Shown here: piece by piece, positions 12,501 through 24,054 of the stretch
How the letters are laid out: each line of letters opens with the position of its first letter
Position numbering within the stretch: the first letter of the stretch is position 1
From: Cynocephalus volans
Lineage: Eukaryota; Chordata; Mammalia; Dermoptera; Cynocephalidae
Direction: 5' to 3'
Length of the DNA stretch: 64,000 nt
NCBI RefSeq assembly: GCF_027409185.1
Contig: NC_084469.1
Span: 32,230,293-32,294,292, forward strand
The notes under the pieces: generated by a model
What the model saw: the letters and a program-made list of their open reading frames with translations, nothing else
Database searches by the model: none
What the model was told of the DNA's origin: nothing
Program-made: the position numbers and the translations under genes

Positions 12501-13720
12501 AGGGCTGGACCCTGGGAATATGCTAATCAACCAGCGGGTAGGTCCCAGTTGGGGACAGCACATCTGGAGCCTGGAGCAGCATGGCTGGAAACAGACTGGG
12601 ATAAACATACAGGAGTCCCCTGGAACCAGGGAGCCAAGGCAGACTAAGGGGGACGGGGGCTCCTGGCTGAGCTGTTACCCTGGCCTGGCCGGGCTACGGA
12701 TGGGGCATCAAGGAAGGGGTGGGCAGTAGGGGTAGCTGGATTGAGAATCTAGAGGTAATGCCCTACACTTGCAGTGCCAAAGGACAGACCCCCGAGAGTC
12801 ACAGACTGACAGCCAAGCCTGTCCCTGACCCATCTGTGAGCATTTCTACTCACTCATTTGCCTGGCAGCTGACTAAGCACAGCCAGCCTGGGATCAGGTC
12901 CCTGAATCTAGAGCCCTTGCTCAACCACTCATGAGCTGTGTGACTGCAGCCTGGTCACTCCCCTTTCTGCTCTCAGTTTCCTTCTCCCCACAAACAGGAT
13001 GGACTGAATGCCCTCTAGGATTCCTAAAGCCCTGCTAATCCTCTTCTTTCACTCATTTCTTCAAACTCCCTCCCCTCCTTGCATTGCTCATGACGCCTCC
13101 TGCTCAGGGCAGGCTGGGCTCCTTAATTTCTGGGGACACTCCCTGCGCATTCCAGCCTCCCAGCCCTTGGCCGTGCAGGTATTTCCCCCAGAATGCCCAC
13201 CCCACTCCTTTCTGCTGATCCAGAGGCTGCCCACCTTGCTCGAACAACACAGAGATTTAAAATGGCAATTACTGTGTAGGCCATTATAGAAAATAACTGA
13301 CATAAAATACATAAAGTACTTTTGAGAGTGTATCAGAAAGGCACGCATGAAGATGACATACAGCCCTAGAAAAAAGGAAGCTAGGATAATATTACGTGAA
13401 AATAGAAAAAAATGTAAAATGCACACTATGAATAAAACTATATAAAAATCTACATTCCTGAGGAAGGGAAAGGGCACAAACTAGAATGGCTGTTTGGGAG
13501 GAGTGGGAGCAGATGTGGTTTGTGACTGTTTCAGGTCTCTTTACTAGGACTGCACTTTTCTTTCTAATGTAAGCACTGCTTTTTGAATTAAAAAACCCAG
13601 CTCTCTGGGATCCCTCTCGCTCCACCTCCTCCTTGAAGCCTCCGGAACTTCGGCACAGATGACCCTTCCTTCTTTGAAATCTTGAGGCACAGGCTTCGGT
13701 CTTATTCTTTATGGAACACT
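12501..13720. other. No gene recognised; MIR-like piece near 12.9-13.0 kb
   Basis: A sense MIR-like stretch lies at about 12890-13020 ('gagctgtgtgactgcagcc'). AT-rich sequence at 13250-13480 gives a chance hydrophobic ORF on the minus strand. No exon was seen. Confidence 0.4.
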
Positions 13721-13721
13721 G

Positions 13722-13860
13722 GGAGGCAGTGGGGCATCTGCGGATGGGCTCTGGAGCCAGCTGCCAGCCCAGCCAAGTCCCGGCTGCATGATGACATTGA
13801 CAGGTCACTTAATCCCTCGTGACTCGGCTTACCCATGTCTATAATTGTGGTATTGTCATT
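13722..13860 (+). repeat. MIR SINE
   Basis: The order 'ggctctggagccagctgcc', 'tgacaggtcacttaatcc' and 'ataattgtggtattgtcatt' follows the MIR core and tail in sense orientation. Confidence 0.65.
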
Positions 13861-14284
13861 GGGAGCTCTCTGATGTCATCACCGTCACCCTTTCTGGCAC
13901 CATGCGTTGTTCTCTCGTGGCTTGGCACGTATCCATGTACTTGTCTTTCCGATCTGACAGGAGGTTCCTCAATGCCAGGACCCTGCAGCTCTCGGAGCAG
14001 TCGGCCCATGCTGGGCACAGCGCAAATGCACAGTAAGCCCCCCTCCCCTGCTCTTTTCCATGCACACTCATTCTACTTCCATGCAGAAATGTCCTCTGCC
14101 CAGAGGTGACCCCAGACAAAGGAAGCCTTAGGGTCACCTTATGCCATAAAGCAGTCTTCTTCTCCCAGGCCACTAGCCATGCCAGGGCCCTTTGCCCAGG
14201 TTGGGAGATTCTTGATGAAGGCCTAGGACAAGGGGCACCACACAGAGGAGAGAGCATGGCCTTCCCTGCATACTGTCAGCAGAA

Positions 14285-14445
14285 GTGCCTTAGCTAAGGT
14301 ACTTAACCTCAGTGCCTCAGTGTCCTCTTCTGTAAAATGGGGAGGACATGTTTGTCATTTTCCTTGCAGAGCTGTTGCAAGGATCACATGAGATAAAATT
14401 TGGGAATGGGCCTCCAAAAGTATAAGTGTGGGACACACATGTAGA
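14285..14445 (+). repeat. MIR SINE
   Basis: 'aaggtacttaacctcagtgc', 'ctcttctgtaaaatggggag' and 'agctgttgcaaggatcacat' match successive parts of the MIR consensus in sense orientation. Confidence 0.75.
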
Positions 14446-16943
14446 TGATTAGCACTGCCATCTGTCTGTCACTAAATGCTGTCCCCACTCCCTGCCCCAC
14501 CCCTAGCCTGCCACTCTAGGTTCCCTGCCCCCACTGCCACATCGGGCAAACCCAGAGAGGGAAACTCATCACAGGAGCAAATGCCTGGATCTTAGGCACT
14601 CGGGTCCCTCACTGTTCCCTGGACAGGCTGAGTGGGAGGGGGCTTAGAGAGAAGGGGGGGCAACAGAGGAGGGCCTTCTTCCCCCTGCCGTTCCTTCAGG
14701 CCACCCAAATGTCCCCAAGGACTCGGTCCTATGGTGAGGCCTCCTTCAGCTCTGCCTCAGCACCTGCTGAAGGGGAGCAGGCCCCAGCTCCAGAGGCTGC
14801 TGCCAGTTCCCTTCCTTGGACACGTGGCAGAAAGGAAGGTGGGAGTGGACTGTGGGAACAGACCGTCTGTGCTCCAAGGGGCCTGGCCACGTGGGAACGG
14901 CTTGGTGCAGACTCTCCACCCAGACAGGCCATTCTCGGTGGCTCTGAGAGCAGTCACAGGCAGGACTTTCTAAGACACGGCTCACCCCAGGGACACCCCG
15001 TTCCCCTCCTGGATACATGGGAAGGCTGGTAAGATGGCTTTGCAGCTGGGGCCAAAGGCTGTGCCTTGGAGAGTTGAGTGCTGGGAGACTTCAAAGACCT
15101 CCAGAGGACCCTGGCTCTGAGCTGCCCGCTCACAGACCCAGGTCAGCTGGCAGCAGAAAGGTTTGTGCTATCAACTCGCAGGCATTTAACATTCCTCAAA
15201 GCTTAAACACAGAAACATGTTCCTTACCAAACTGTGCTTTCTGTTCTGCCAAACATAACCTGGCTTCCTCCCCTCTCCCACACCTCCATCTGCTCCTGTC
15301 TCCCAGATATGATGATTTATGGTGTTTCCCCTGGAGCTCGTGCAGCTGAGTGAGAAGAAGGGAGACAACAGAGCTGACGACCAGGTAGGGAGAATGCTGC
15401 TCTCGGGCCCTGGAATCTGAGTTCTAGAGGGGTCAGGGTCCACAGTGTCCACTGAGCTGGCTGCCCTGGACACCCTTCTTAACGCTTCCATTCCACAGCC
15501 ACCAATGACTCAGGGAGGGTGGCAGCCCGTCCTATCTCTTGTTCGGGTGTCTTCTAGGGCTGGACAGGACTATCCAGAGCTCCTTCCCTGCCTGTCCCTC
15601 CAGCCCAGCTCTGGGAGGTGGAGATGTGGCTCCCACCCCTTATCCCTGCAGAGAGTAGATTCCAGGAACTGAATTTAGAAAGTTTTCTCATCAGCCCCCA
15701 TTTCCTAAATGATGAAAGACTGGCTTGTGGTTGCCTAGCAGCACTGTCGCCCTAGCCATAGTGCAGAGGAGCAGGGTGCAGGTCCCAGAGCATCAGGAAG
15801 GGACGTGTTCAGGAATATGGGGCAGGATGAAGCAGATGGCCAGGCCCCCTCCCCACCATGGTGACATACCCTCTGCTCAAACCCTGGAGTCTGAGACAGG
15901 TGGAGGGAGCAGGAGATCTGCATAGGTCCCCAAGGGGTAACGCCACCCAGGACACCCAGATTCCAAACTCTGCAGCCTCAACAATGCATCAGAGAATGAA
16001 CACTTCCTGCAAGAAAGCATCATTCCGCTCCCTGCTGTAGCCAGGGGTATCACAGCCTGCACCCAGATCACTCCTGTGGCTCCATCCCGCTGTGTACCAG
16101 TTATTGCTTCCTTTGATTTCATAGTTGCAGAATCTACCCCCAAAGCAGGCCACTTGTGTCATAAGTATGAGGCCACATAAGGTGCCAGATAGGAATGTGG
16201 ATGCTCCCTGCTGAATGTCACCCCCGCCACCACCCTTCCAGGTAAGTGAACAGCAGCCATCTTCAGAATTGGCAGGATGTTCCAGACACATGGGCTACAA
16301 ACAAGGGCCTTCTCCATTCATACATTTATAGGGCACCAGAAACACACTGAGGCATAAATACTCTTAACCTGACGAGGACCTGCCTCTACTGATATCCAGA
16401 GAGCCCACGCTAAGCCAGTGACTCCCAGCACAGGTGAGTAAGCTACAGCAGCCCTAGCAACAAGTCAGAGCCCAGCCCTTAGCTGGATCCTAGACCCTTC
16501 TGGTAGAACAGCCAATGCGCAGGATGTGTGCCTCACTCCTGTCCCACGCCATGGCAGACACTGCTCATCAAACACAGCACCCTTCCCTCCTGTTCATGGA
16601 TACGGCCTCAGAATCCTTCGCAACAGCGTTCCAGGAAAAAGCCACCAAAAGACTAAGGTTGCAATGTGAACACAAGGTAGTTGTCATCCCTCCCATCCAT
16701 CTTGCAGAAGCATGGACGATCCACCTGAGCCTGAGAACCACGTGGGCTTCTGGGGGTACAATAAGAAGCCATCTCCAGCAGGGAAGGCTAATCACCTCGG
16801 GGAACTTTTCTCAGACCAGCTTTGAACCAAAGTCACAAAAGGCCAAGCACCTTGATCAAGAAGGCGACTGAGGAAGACTCCTTCTCAACTGCTGCCCCCT
16901 CCTGGTAGCTCCCCAAGCCTCGCCCTGGTACCTGAGCACTCAC
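14446..16943. other. No gene recognised
   Basis: I looked here in particular for the RhoGAP exons expected downstream of the ABR C2 exon on the minus strand and did not find them. They may lie beyond position 1 or be absent. The ORFs present are short and overlapping. Confidence 0.4.
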
Positions 16944-17074
16944 CTGGATCTGCCCTTTGCCCATGATCTTGTCCACAATCTCATTGTTGTCCTGTTGACC
17001 TTGGCCTTATCATAGCACTTCTCATAGCACAGGATCCTCAGGGACTGAGAACCCTCCAGCTCAATTTCAAACTC
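16944..17074 (-). CDS. ABR: ABR exon, C-terminal part of C2 domain, with 1-base deletion
   Basis: The acceptor AG lies at 17076-17075 and the exon opens [20 protein letters not shown]. The donor is GTGAGT from 16943 downward. The exon is 131 bases; the ABR exon encodes 44 codons (132 bases). After the residues KVN the frame breaks: the expected [16 protein letters not shown] continues in the +1 frame. One base is therefore missing near 16992, in a short A run on the coding strand. The sequence on both sides of the break is otherwise intact, and the upstream exon joins in phase (GAG to GAG). Either the copy is non-functional or the base was lost in sequencing or assembly. Confidence 0.9.
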
Positions 17075-17453
17075 CTGGGGGAGATGGAACAAAGGGTGGT
17101 GAATCTCTGAAGCTGGGGAGACATGGCTTCCTGGCAGGTGTGGGCCCCCACTTTGCAGGGGCAGGGTGAGCAGGGACCTTGAGGACCACATCACAGGACG
17201 TGGAGGAGCATCCTCATTTTCTGGAGCTCTCAGGGGCCTCCACATCACTGGTGAAATGGAGTTTGGGGGCTTGAGCTGGAACCCCAGTGTCACAAGCACT
17301 GTGATTAGAAACCAGATGCGCAAGGAGTGAAAATCAGGGGCATGAGAGAGACAGAGCTAGTCTAACCAACAGGCTTGGCTGTCCCCAGCAGACAGGTCAT
17401 GAGCACTGGGAGTTGGCTGGGCATGCTTGGTGACAAACTCAGGGTTCCCCACA

Positions 17454-17612
17454 GGGACACCAGCCCCCTTGACTCACCTCATCCCACTTGGGCTCTGTCA
17501 TGTCCCGGGACACCAGCCCCCTTGACTCACCTCATCCCACTTGGGCTCTGTCATGTCCCGGGACACCAGCCCCCTTGACTCACCTCATCCCACTTGGGCT
17601 CTGTTGTGTCCC
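17454..17612. repeat. 53-bp tandem triplication across an ABR exon/intron junction
   Basis: A 53-base unit repeats at 17454-17506, 17507-17559 and 17560 to about 17612. The first two copies are identical; the third differs where it enters the exon. Each unit holds the last coding codons (for EPKWDE) followed by the donor GTGAGT on the minus strand, so three equivalent donors are present, with exon ends at 17584, 17531 and 17478. Confidence 0.95.
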
Positions 17613-17672
17613 CGGTTTTGGCTTTGCTGACAAAATAACCAAAGGAATCTACCTCCAGGTTACAGTACAGGT
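17584..17672 (-). CDS. ABR: ABR exon, middle of C2 domain, with 9-base loss
   Basis: The exon starts after a CTGCAG acceptor (17678-17673). In phase with the upstream exon it reads [19 protein letters not shown], then [10 protein letters not shown], and ends at a GTGAGT donor. Compared with the ABR and BCR families, three residues are missing after KAKT (a conserved R-V-F/Y-R run), an in-frame loss of 9 bases. The first downstream repeat copies still contain the bases GTCCCGGGACATGACAGAG. That suggests the native exon ended differently and that the exonic copy was altered when the junction was triplicated. The segment forms C2 beta-strands. Confidence 0.9.
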
Positions 17673-17964
17673 CTGCAGGGGGAAGGACAGAGACACACTG
17701 AGTAAGGCCTGAGAGGCCCAGGAACAGGGCCAGGGTGGGGTGGTGCTGGTGAGGGGCTCAGGAAGGAAGGGGGACATTACGTGTGTCCTTCCCAACATCC
17801 GCATGGGGAAGCATTGTGGCATTCTCCTCCCCACAGCCCTGGCCTCCTGAGTGCTGAGCTACTCCCACCGCATGGCACCGGAGCTTCTGTCTCCTCATCT
17901 CCGTCTTTGCCTGGTTCCTCCTCACCATGGAGGCCTCACCTCCAGGTCTTCACTCCCAGCAACA

Positions 17965-18110
17965 TTAATCCCAGGGTTTCTCAACAGGGATGTCACTGGC
18001 ATTTGAGTTGGGAGGCACTGGAAGGCATTTAGCAACCCTGGCCTCTGGGTCCTGATGCCTGGAGTAACCTCCAGTCACTGTGAGAACCAAGAATGCCCCC
18101 AACCCCAAAG
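17965..18110. mobile_element. hAT-type DNA transposon fossil (MER5/MER20-like)
   Basis: 'gggtttctcaacagggatgtc', 'catttagcaaccctggcctc' and 'aaccaagaatgccccc' resemble the short hAT-Charlie fossils that begin or end in 'tctcaacc'. The exact subfamily was not determined. Confidence 0.5.
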
Positions 18111-18149
18111 CTCAGTTTGTTGTTTTCTTCAAGGCACTTAACTTTAACT

Positions 18150-18320
18150 GAAGTTATCTTTTCTGTCTGTGCATTCACTGTCTCTCTTCCCTCCACAATA
18201 TAAACTCCAGGTGGGTAGAAGCCTTGGGTTTTCTTACCTACTGGCACACCCTTGGTACCAAGAACAGAGCTTGGAACACAGTAGGCACACAGTGAATGTC
18301 GGTGGGATGAGTGAATGAAG
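18150..18320 (+). repeat. L2 LINE 3' end
   Basis: 'aatataaactccaggtgggt', 'acagagcttggaacacagta' and the terminal 'gtgggatgagtgaatga' match the L2 3' terminus in sense orientation, within the ABR intron. Confidence 0.75.
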
Positions 18321-18964
18321 CTCTTACCCAAGGTAAGAAAGTAGTGGAGGGGGAGGGCGGGAGGGCAGGGGGCAGGGGGCTTTCCCTAGTGTTTCCACCT
18401 TGAACCGTGGCCTATAGGCTGAAAATCTCCTCTCTACCCTGGGACTCAACTGATGAGGCCACTGCATGGTGCCCACTCTAGGCACTCTGCAAATCCACCC
18501 ACTCCCTCTGGGGCTCAGACTCTGGCAGCCCTTCCCACCTCCACGGGAGCTGCCAGGGTTGTTTCCCAGGGTACTGGTGGGGCTGGGCATGTCTTTTAGG
18601 CGCTACAGCCAATGCTCTGCATGAATCAAGGGGGCGAGGGGCAGAGGTCAGAGGGTGGACATACAGCTCAGGCTGCCTGCTCTGCTCAGCTCTGGGAGTT
18701 GCCCACCTGGGTTGCTCTCTATCTGAAGAGCTTTCCTGTGGAAGGCAGACTGCAGCTTGCACCCTGAGAAGTCTCTAGCTGGGTGCAACACAAAGCAGAG
18801 CCAAGTGGGTATCAGAACACACTGGAATATGGTCACAGATTAACAGGTGAACAGTGCCAGAGGCCCGAACACCCCAGCCTGTGCCAGGTCAGGAGTGGGT
18901 CTATGTGGCTGAGAGGTGGAGGGGCATGAAGCCTCCATCGGGGCTGGGGGATAACTCACGGGAT

Positions 18965-19120
18965 CAAAGGGGAGCTTTAGAGTCAGGCTGTCTGGGTTCA
19001 AATCCTGGCTGTGCCCAAGTCACCTAACTTCTCTCCCCCAGTTCTGTCATCTCTAGAAGAGGAACAATAGTGGTGCCCACACCCTAGGCCTGACTGTCCA
19101 GATGTAACACGTTCATTAGG
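18965..19120 (+). repeat. MIR SINE
   Basis: 'gtctgggttcaaatcctggc' with 'aagtcacctaacttctct' is a clear MIR core in sense orientation. Confidence 0.75.
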
Positions 19121-19594
19121 ACAAAAAGCCATGGTTAAAGATTCATGGGGACTAACCCCCAAGTCAGAATGAACACCCGAGTGGGTCAGGGGGCAGGAGT
19201 AGAAGGAAGTGAATACAATCCAGAGGTAAGGGGAGATTTTGTGGCAGCTCACTGTGTTTCTAACCACCTGCCCCAGTTTGGGAGGCAAAATACCTGCTCC
19301 AGCTCCATGGGCCTGCTCCCTGGGGCCCATCCCAGCCAACAGGAAGCAGGAGAGAGAGGAAGGGCAAGACAGCCGGGCACTGTGGAGGTGGGAGGCACCT
19401 GGCCCACCGAGCAGACTTGGCCATGTATCAGCCCTATGGAGCTTACTAACCAGGAAAACTCCTGACAGCGGCTCCCAAGAAGGAGATTCTATCAGTTCGG
19501 GGAGGGTCCAGTAAGCTGCCATGTTAACAAGCAGTCCAAGTGATGAGTGAGTGGTCCTGGCCAGACTCCAGGAAATGGTCTAAGGGGAGAGCGT

Positions 19595-19825
19595 GGATTC
19601 TACTGTACCACCTACGACCTGTGCAACCCTGGCAAGTCCCTTGAGCCCTCTGAGCCTCAGCTTCACCATGTAAAAAACAGGAATGATATCAATGACCTCA
19701 GAGGGAGTCAGAGAATCAGAGCAGGTAATGAACCTGAACAGGCTTTGGACATGCCAAGGCACCGTCCACATGCTGGCCACGTTCCGTTTTCCCCAGGTAC
19801 ACAGTGGGCGTTCTATAAATTAACT
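19595..19825 (+). repeat. MIR SINE, long copy
   Basis: 'acctgtgcaaccctggcaag', 'cctcagcttcaccatgtaaa' and 'acagtgggcgttctataaat' follow the MIR order over about 230 bases, in an ABR intron. A further old repeat may follow to about 20040. Confidence 0.65.
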
Positions 19826-20469
19826 ACTTCATTCAGCATTTCTGAGTTCCTGTTCATCCAAGGATAAAGGAGACCTGGTTCCTGCCCTCAAAGAACTCAC
19901 AGTGGGAGAAGCAAATTATAAGTGACAAAACAGCATGACAGGTGCTGTAACCACATTTTGCCTGAGCATGAGGAGGACACAGGGAGGGGAGGCTGAGTCA
20001 CCCCAGGAACTCAGGGAGGCTTCACAGTAAATGTTGATCAAATGGCTGTTTGTGGGCCATTGGCATAACCTCTGCATGGTGCACTGCAGGGAGAGAGGCT
20101 GGGGCAGGCCTCGCCTGCCAGAGAGGAAGAGAAGGGACTGGGAGGGGGCAGGCAGAGAGGAAAGGAGTCAGGAGCCCTGGGTTTTTGATGCCGTGTGATG
20201 TTAAGTCCTTTTACCTCTCTGGGACTCAGCTTCCTCATCTGGCAAATGGGTAGAAGCTATTAGCTATCTGACTGACTCACAAATTCCTGTGTGAATAAGA
20301 AGTAGACAAAATATGTAGTCATATTTTGTGAAATGCTAGAAACAGATCTACTAAATCTACAGTGCTACTTCATAGATGACGATAAAGAAGGGGAAGGAAA
20401 GGGATGTGTGGCAGTGCACTGGCATTGCCCATATGCGGTCATATCTAAGTCTGCTCTCAGGTCAGTATT

Positions 20470-20590
20470 AGTGAGTGTGATTGCCTTTTATGCAGAAGGA
20501 AGCTGAGGCTCAGAGAGGTTAAGAAACATGCCAAAGTCACACAGCTTATAATTGGCAGATATAGGGTTGGAGTCCAGTTGTTTGCAGTTC
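20470..20590 (-). repeat. MIR SINE, reverse orientation
   Basis: 'ctgaggctcagagaggttaa' and 'caaagtcacacagcttataa' are the reverse complement of the MIR core. Confidence 0.75.
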
Positions 20591-20848
20591 CAAGGTTTCA
20601 GACACCTGGAGGAGAAGCTTGGGGGAGATTAGATCTTGGAGACAGGGTGGGGGTGATCCTCCTGCCAAGAGGAGCTGGTTCCTGGCTTTTGTGGGCACAC
20701 CACACATCTTAAGACATGCTGGCAGAGCCCCAGCCTGGGCAGACCAGAGCAGGACAAGTAGGCAATGGGAGGCCCCCACAATGGGTCCACAGGGACCTTC
20801 TGTGAAAAGATAAACCCTTCCTAGGGCTGGTGGGTCAGGGGCACTTAC

Positions 20849-20923
20849 TGGCTGACTGCTTAAATCCCTTAGCAGAGTGGACGATGACATGCAGGAAGCC
20901 ATAGAGCCCCAGAGACTCATCGT
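20849..20923 (-). CDS. ABR: ABR exon, start of C2 domain
   Basis: 75 bases lie between a TTCTTGCAG acceptor and a GTAAGT donor. In phase it reads [19 protein letters not shown] then FKQSA, and the split codon joins the next exon as Asn-Leu-Tyr-Cys. This is the first strand pair of the C2 domain (around residue 480-510 in the usual 859-residue protein). No damage was seen. Confidence 0.93.
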
Positions 20924-21469
20924 CTGCAAGAAAGAAAAGCCCCCAGGGTAGGGGGTGGTGAGAGGCTCACCCCTTCCTCCACCCCAGGCTGGAGGACAGC
21001 CTGAACCATGGCTGACAGCACCACCTGGTGGCCGGCTGGAAAAGTCTCCAAAGCCCTCTGCTTCCTCCAATGTGAGCTGCTCCAGGGAGTGCTGGGGCCC
21101 TTCTCCCCCCACTCAGCCCAGGAGGCCAGCTCAGGACTACCATCCTGGGCCAGGGATTTCGTACCATTCCCCAGCGACACTGTTCCTCCCTCTGAATCCA
21201 GATATGCCACGGCTGCACCTCAGTTTAGTCTTTGAAAGTGAAAACTGACCAATAAGATAAGTCACTTTTTTTGGCAGCTGTCTGGTAAGAGGATCCAAAT
21301 CCTGGACCTCGGTGCTATCAGTACTGTACTCTAATCAGCCACCCCCTGGAAAGTCACTTTGTGTTCCTAGAAGAGAGAAGGCCCAGCTCGGCCCCCTGCA
21401 CAGGACACAGGGTATATACCCCTTCCCAGCACCATGGGCAGCTAGGATCCACCCACTCTGGGCCAGTTG

Positions 21470-21700
21470 CCAGCCAGGATCACAGCTCCCCCCTGCTCAA
21501 AAACTTCCCATAGTTTCCTCAGTTTACAGCAGAAACTCCAAACTCCCTTGCTTGGCATTCAAGGCTTTCCAAGATCTGATCCCTGGAAACTTCCCACCTT
21601 ATTTCTCATGTACTACTCTAATCCATCTACCTTATTCTTTCCCCTACCCCGCTGCCCCATGCTTCAGCCTTTTGCTTTCGTTACCGGACTGCCTCATGAA
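21470..21700 (+). repeat. L2 LINE fragment
   Basis: 'cagaaactccaaactccctt' followed by 'caaggctttccaagatctga' is typical of the L2 3' portion in sense orientation. The 261-codon ORF that crosses it is not a gene. Confidence 0.7.
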
Positions 21701-21974
21701 CATATAAACAACACAATCCCAGCGCACTTGGGTGCCAGATTCTTCTCTCAAGCCATAGGGGGGCTGAGGAGGAGCTGGGGGCCATCTGGGGACTCAATAG
21801 AAAGTAACCCCTATTCAAGCTTTTTGTGTACCTGGCAACTGAATAGTCCCAGCTCAGTTGAGCAGAAATTAGCCATTTGTAGCCACGTGTCTGTCTGGGT
21901 CTTTGCAAAAGGCCCCAGCAATGCCCTGGGGGCTGGGACCTGCTGGTTGGGCAGCCTCGGGTTCCAGATCTTAC

Positions 21975-22079
21975 TGTCTTTATTGCTGGTGACAGGAAAG
22001 TTATGTCCAGTCCTAAGCTTGGAACAGGATCCTGTGAGCACCTGGAGCTCTACTAAGCTCAGGACAAAGGCCTGGAGAT
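21975..22079 (-). CDS. ABR: ABR exon, PH-C2 linker
   Basis: The exon is 105 bases and opens with the last two bases of an Asp codon. It then reads [18 protein letters not shown], followed by a KLRT-HN-PVTSNKD run, and ends at a GTAAGA donor. Phase agrees with both neighbours. It links the end of the PH domain to the C2 domain. A few residues differ from the usual family sequence but the frame is intact. Confidence 0.92.
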
Positions 22080-22291
22080 CTGACAGAGAAAGCAAAAGAG
22101 GAGGTAGCATCAGCACTGGTCCACTAGGACCTGCTGTTCTTCCTTGGGGGCTGCTGCAGGAAGACAGCATACTGCTAGAGGCAAAGTCCTTGGGGGGGAG
22201 GGAAAGACATGTAGACAAATGGGGACTATTGTGGGTGCTGGCAGAAGGGTAAAAATAGAAGAATCTAATTGAATAGGTTTGTGTATGTTTG

Positions 22292-22319
22292 TCAGAGAGA
22301 GAGAGAGAGAGAGAAAGAG
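22292..22319. repeat. (GA)n microsatellite
   Basis: About eleven GA dinucleotides, interrupted near the end by an extra A pair, lie in an ABR intron. Confidence 0.9.
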
Positions 22320-22329
22320 CAAAACAATC

Positions 22330-22490
22330 CTGGGCTCTGGGTCCAGTCCTATCACTAATTCATCATATGCCTTAAGCAAATCACTTAAATTCTTTGGATC
22401 CCAATCGATCAGTAACATAAATGAAGCGCCAACTCCCTGGCATCTTCTAGGGTGACTGTAAGGGCCAAAGAAAAGATACTGAGCATCAAA
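22330..22490 (+). repeat. MIR SINE
   Basis: 'taagcaaatcacttaaattc' and 'gggtgactgtaagggccaaa' occupy the expected positions of a diverged sense MIR. Confidence 0.5.
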
Positions 22491-22563
22491 TGCTTGGAAA
22501 TACAAAAGGCCCATTATTGCCATGGACACCATCCGGGCAACACAGAGTGAGACAGGACTTTAC

Positions 22564-22639
22564 CCTTTTTCTGTAGTTTCTGAATTGCTTCTCTCCACTC
22601 TGACCTCTCATAGTCCAAGGACAATAGGAACAGGTAGCT
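22564..22639 (-). CDS. ABR: ABR exon, C-terminal helix of PH domain
   Basis: 76 bases with a CTTCAG acceptor and a GTAAAG donor. The frame is [20 protein letters not shown] then KLQKK plus one base of a split Asp codon. This covers the last beta-strand and the C-terminal alpha-helix of the PH domain, including its conserved Trp. The exon is intact and in phase. Confidence 0.94.
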
Positions 22640-23006
22640 CTGAAGAGAGGAGATGAGAATTCAGTGGGGTGACCACAGTTGGGCCAAGCATATTTCTGGA
22701 TTCTGGGGCCCCCAATAAAGCTCCTCCTTATCCAGGCACCCCTGAGCTTGGAGGAGACAGTGGGAATGGGGGGGCCTCTTTCCTGGGAATCCAGGTGACA
22801 GGAGTGGCAGTGCCAGGGGTGGCCAGCAGAACGCACTGGCTCCATACCAGTGGGGAGAGGGAGTCCAGGGCTGGAGCCACGGCAGCTTCCTTGGGAAGTG
22901 GGCACCTGAGTCCTTGATTCCCACAGGTGAGGGCCTGGAGTCATAGAGAGTAGACAGTCCTGGACTGAGGTAGGGGCTATCTTTGTCCCACCCCGTCCTT
23001 CCTGAC

Positions 23007-23129
23007 CTTTCCATTCCTATTGTGGATCCGAAACGGGATAGTGGGAGAATGGAGCAGCAGCAAGAACTCATTCCCAAACATCTTCTTTTTCAGGCGCTCG
23101 AGGGCCCGGCTCTGCCCTCTGTTGGCTTT
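23007..23129 (-). CDS. ABR: ABR exon, PH domain core
   Basis: 123 bases, exactly 41 codons, between a CTGCAG acceptor and a GTCAGG donor. The residues run [20 protein letters not shown] and then [22 protein letters not shown] basic helix-like insertion is followed by PH strands. No frame damage was seen. The donor is slightly weak (GTCAGG). Confidence 0.94.
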
Positions 23130-24054
23130 CTGCAGGAGGAGGGGGCACAGGTGGTTTCCCTCACACTCACACTCCACTTCGCATTCAGCAGCTCTAAGCA
23201 CAACATGCCGCCATGTATTGGTCATGTTTTTTATTTTCTGTATTTTATGATGTTTTAACTTCTTGGTGGAGGCCTGCCTGGGTGAGGAGAAACTGCTCCC
23301 CCCAGGGCTAACTGATTGCTAAGATTGTAAATGACACCCCTGTGAGCACACCTTTCCCTAGCTACCTCCTTTGTCTAACTCTCTCCCACCAAGCCAGTGT
23401 TTCCTCTGCTCTGAATCACTCAGGAACCAGGACCCAGGGTGAGGGGCCAGATAACTAGAGACCACCCCTACAGCCTGGAGCTCGCCGACATTCAAACCAG
23501 CCAGTCCTAAGCCATTCCCCCTGCCCTGCCTTGCTTCTCCCACAGGAAACACGGTAGAAGTGTGGCCCGTGCTCCCCCCGCCCCCTCCTGCCTCCTGTCC
23601 AAACCTGGTGCTGCTCCACACGCAGCCCTGTGGGGTGTGGTATGTCCCTTTCTCCTAGAAATGGCAGTAATAAAAATCTTTCAGGGGCACTAGCCTCACT
23701 ATATTGTCACTGTCACCTCTATAAATTAAATCCTGGGTACAATAGAGATATCCTGCTTTAAAAACCTGAGACATCTTTCAGCATAAAGCCCCTGCTGCTG
23801 GCTTGGCACCAGAGCCTCCCAGGGCTGGGGTCCAGCCTCTGTGCTTGGCCAGAAATCCCACCACAACCCCCACCCACTTAGTGCGTTCTCTTAAGCCGTT
23901 CCCTCTCTGCTGGCACACCCTTCTCCAATTTTCCAAGTTTATTTCTACTTTATAAAGGATCCTCTCCCTTTTATTAATCGCTATTATGCTTTATGTCTCA
24001 GTTCCAGTGCTATCCTCAGCTCCTCAGTTAGAATTAATCTCTGTAGCATTTTTT

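Noticed and set aside
13088..13477. Hydrophobic 129-codon minus-strand ORF (membrane-protein-like)
   Set aside because: Phe/Ile-rich composition comes from AT-rich non-coding DNA; no supporting splice or start context.
1..16943. Downstream RhoGAP exons of ABR
   Set aside because: Searched by eye on the minus strand for the conserved GAP motifs and splice sites; none recognised, so not annotated.
17454..17612. CRISPR-like direct repeats
   Set aside because: Units are head-to-tail without spacers, contain exon sequence, and the genome is mammalian.
21467..22252. 261-codon plus-strand ORF
   Set aside because: It spans an L2 fragment and then the antisense of an ABR exon; it is a shadow frame.
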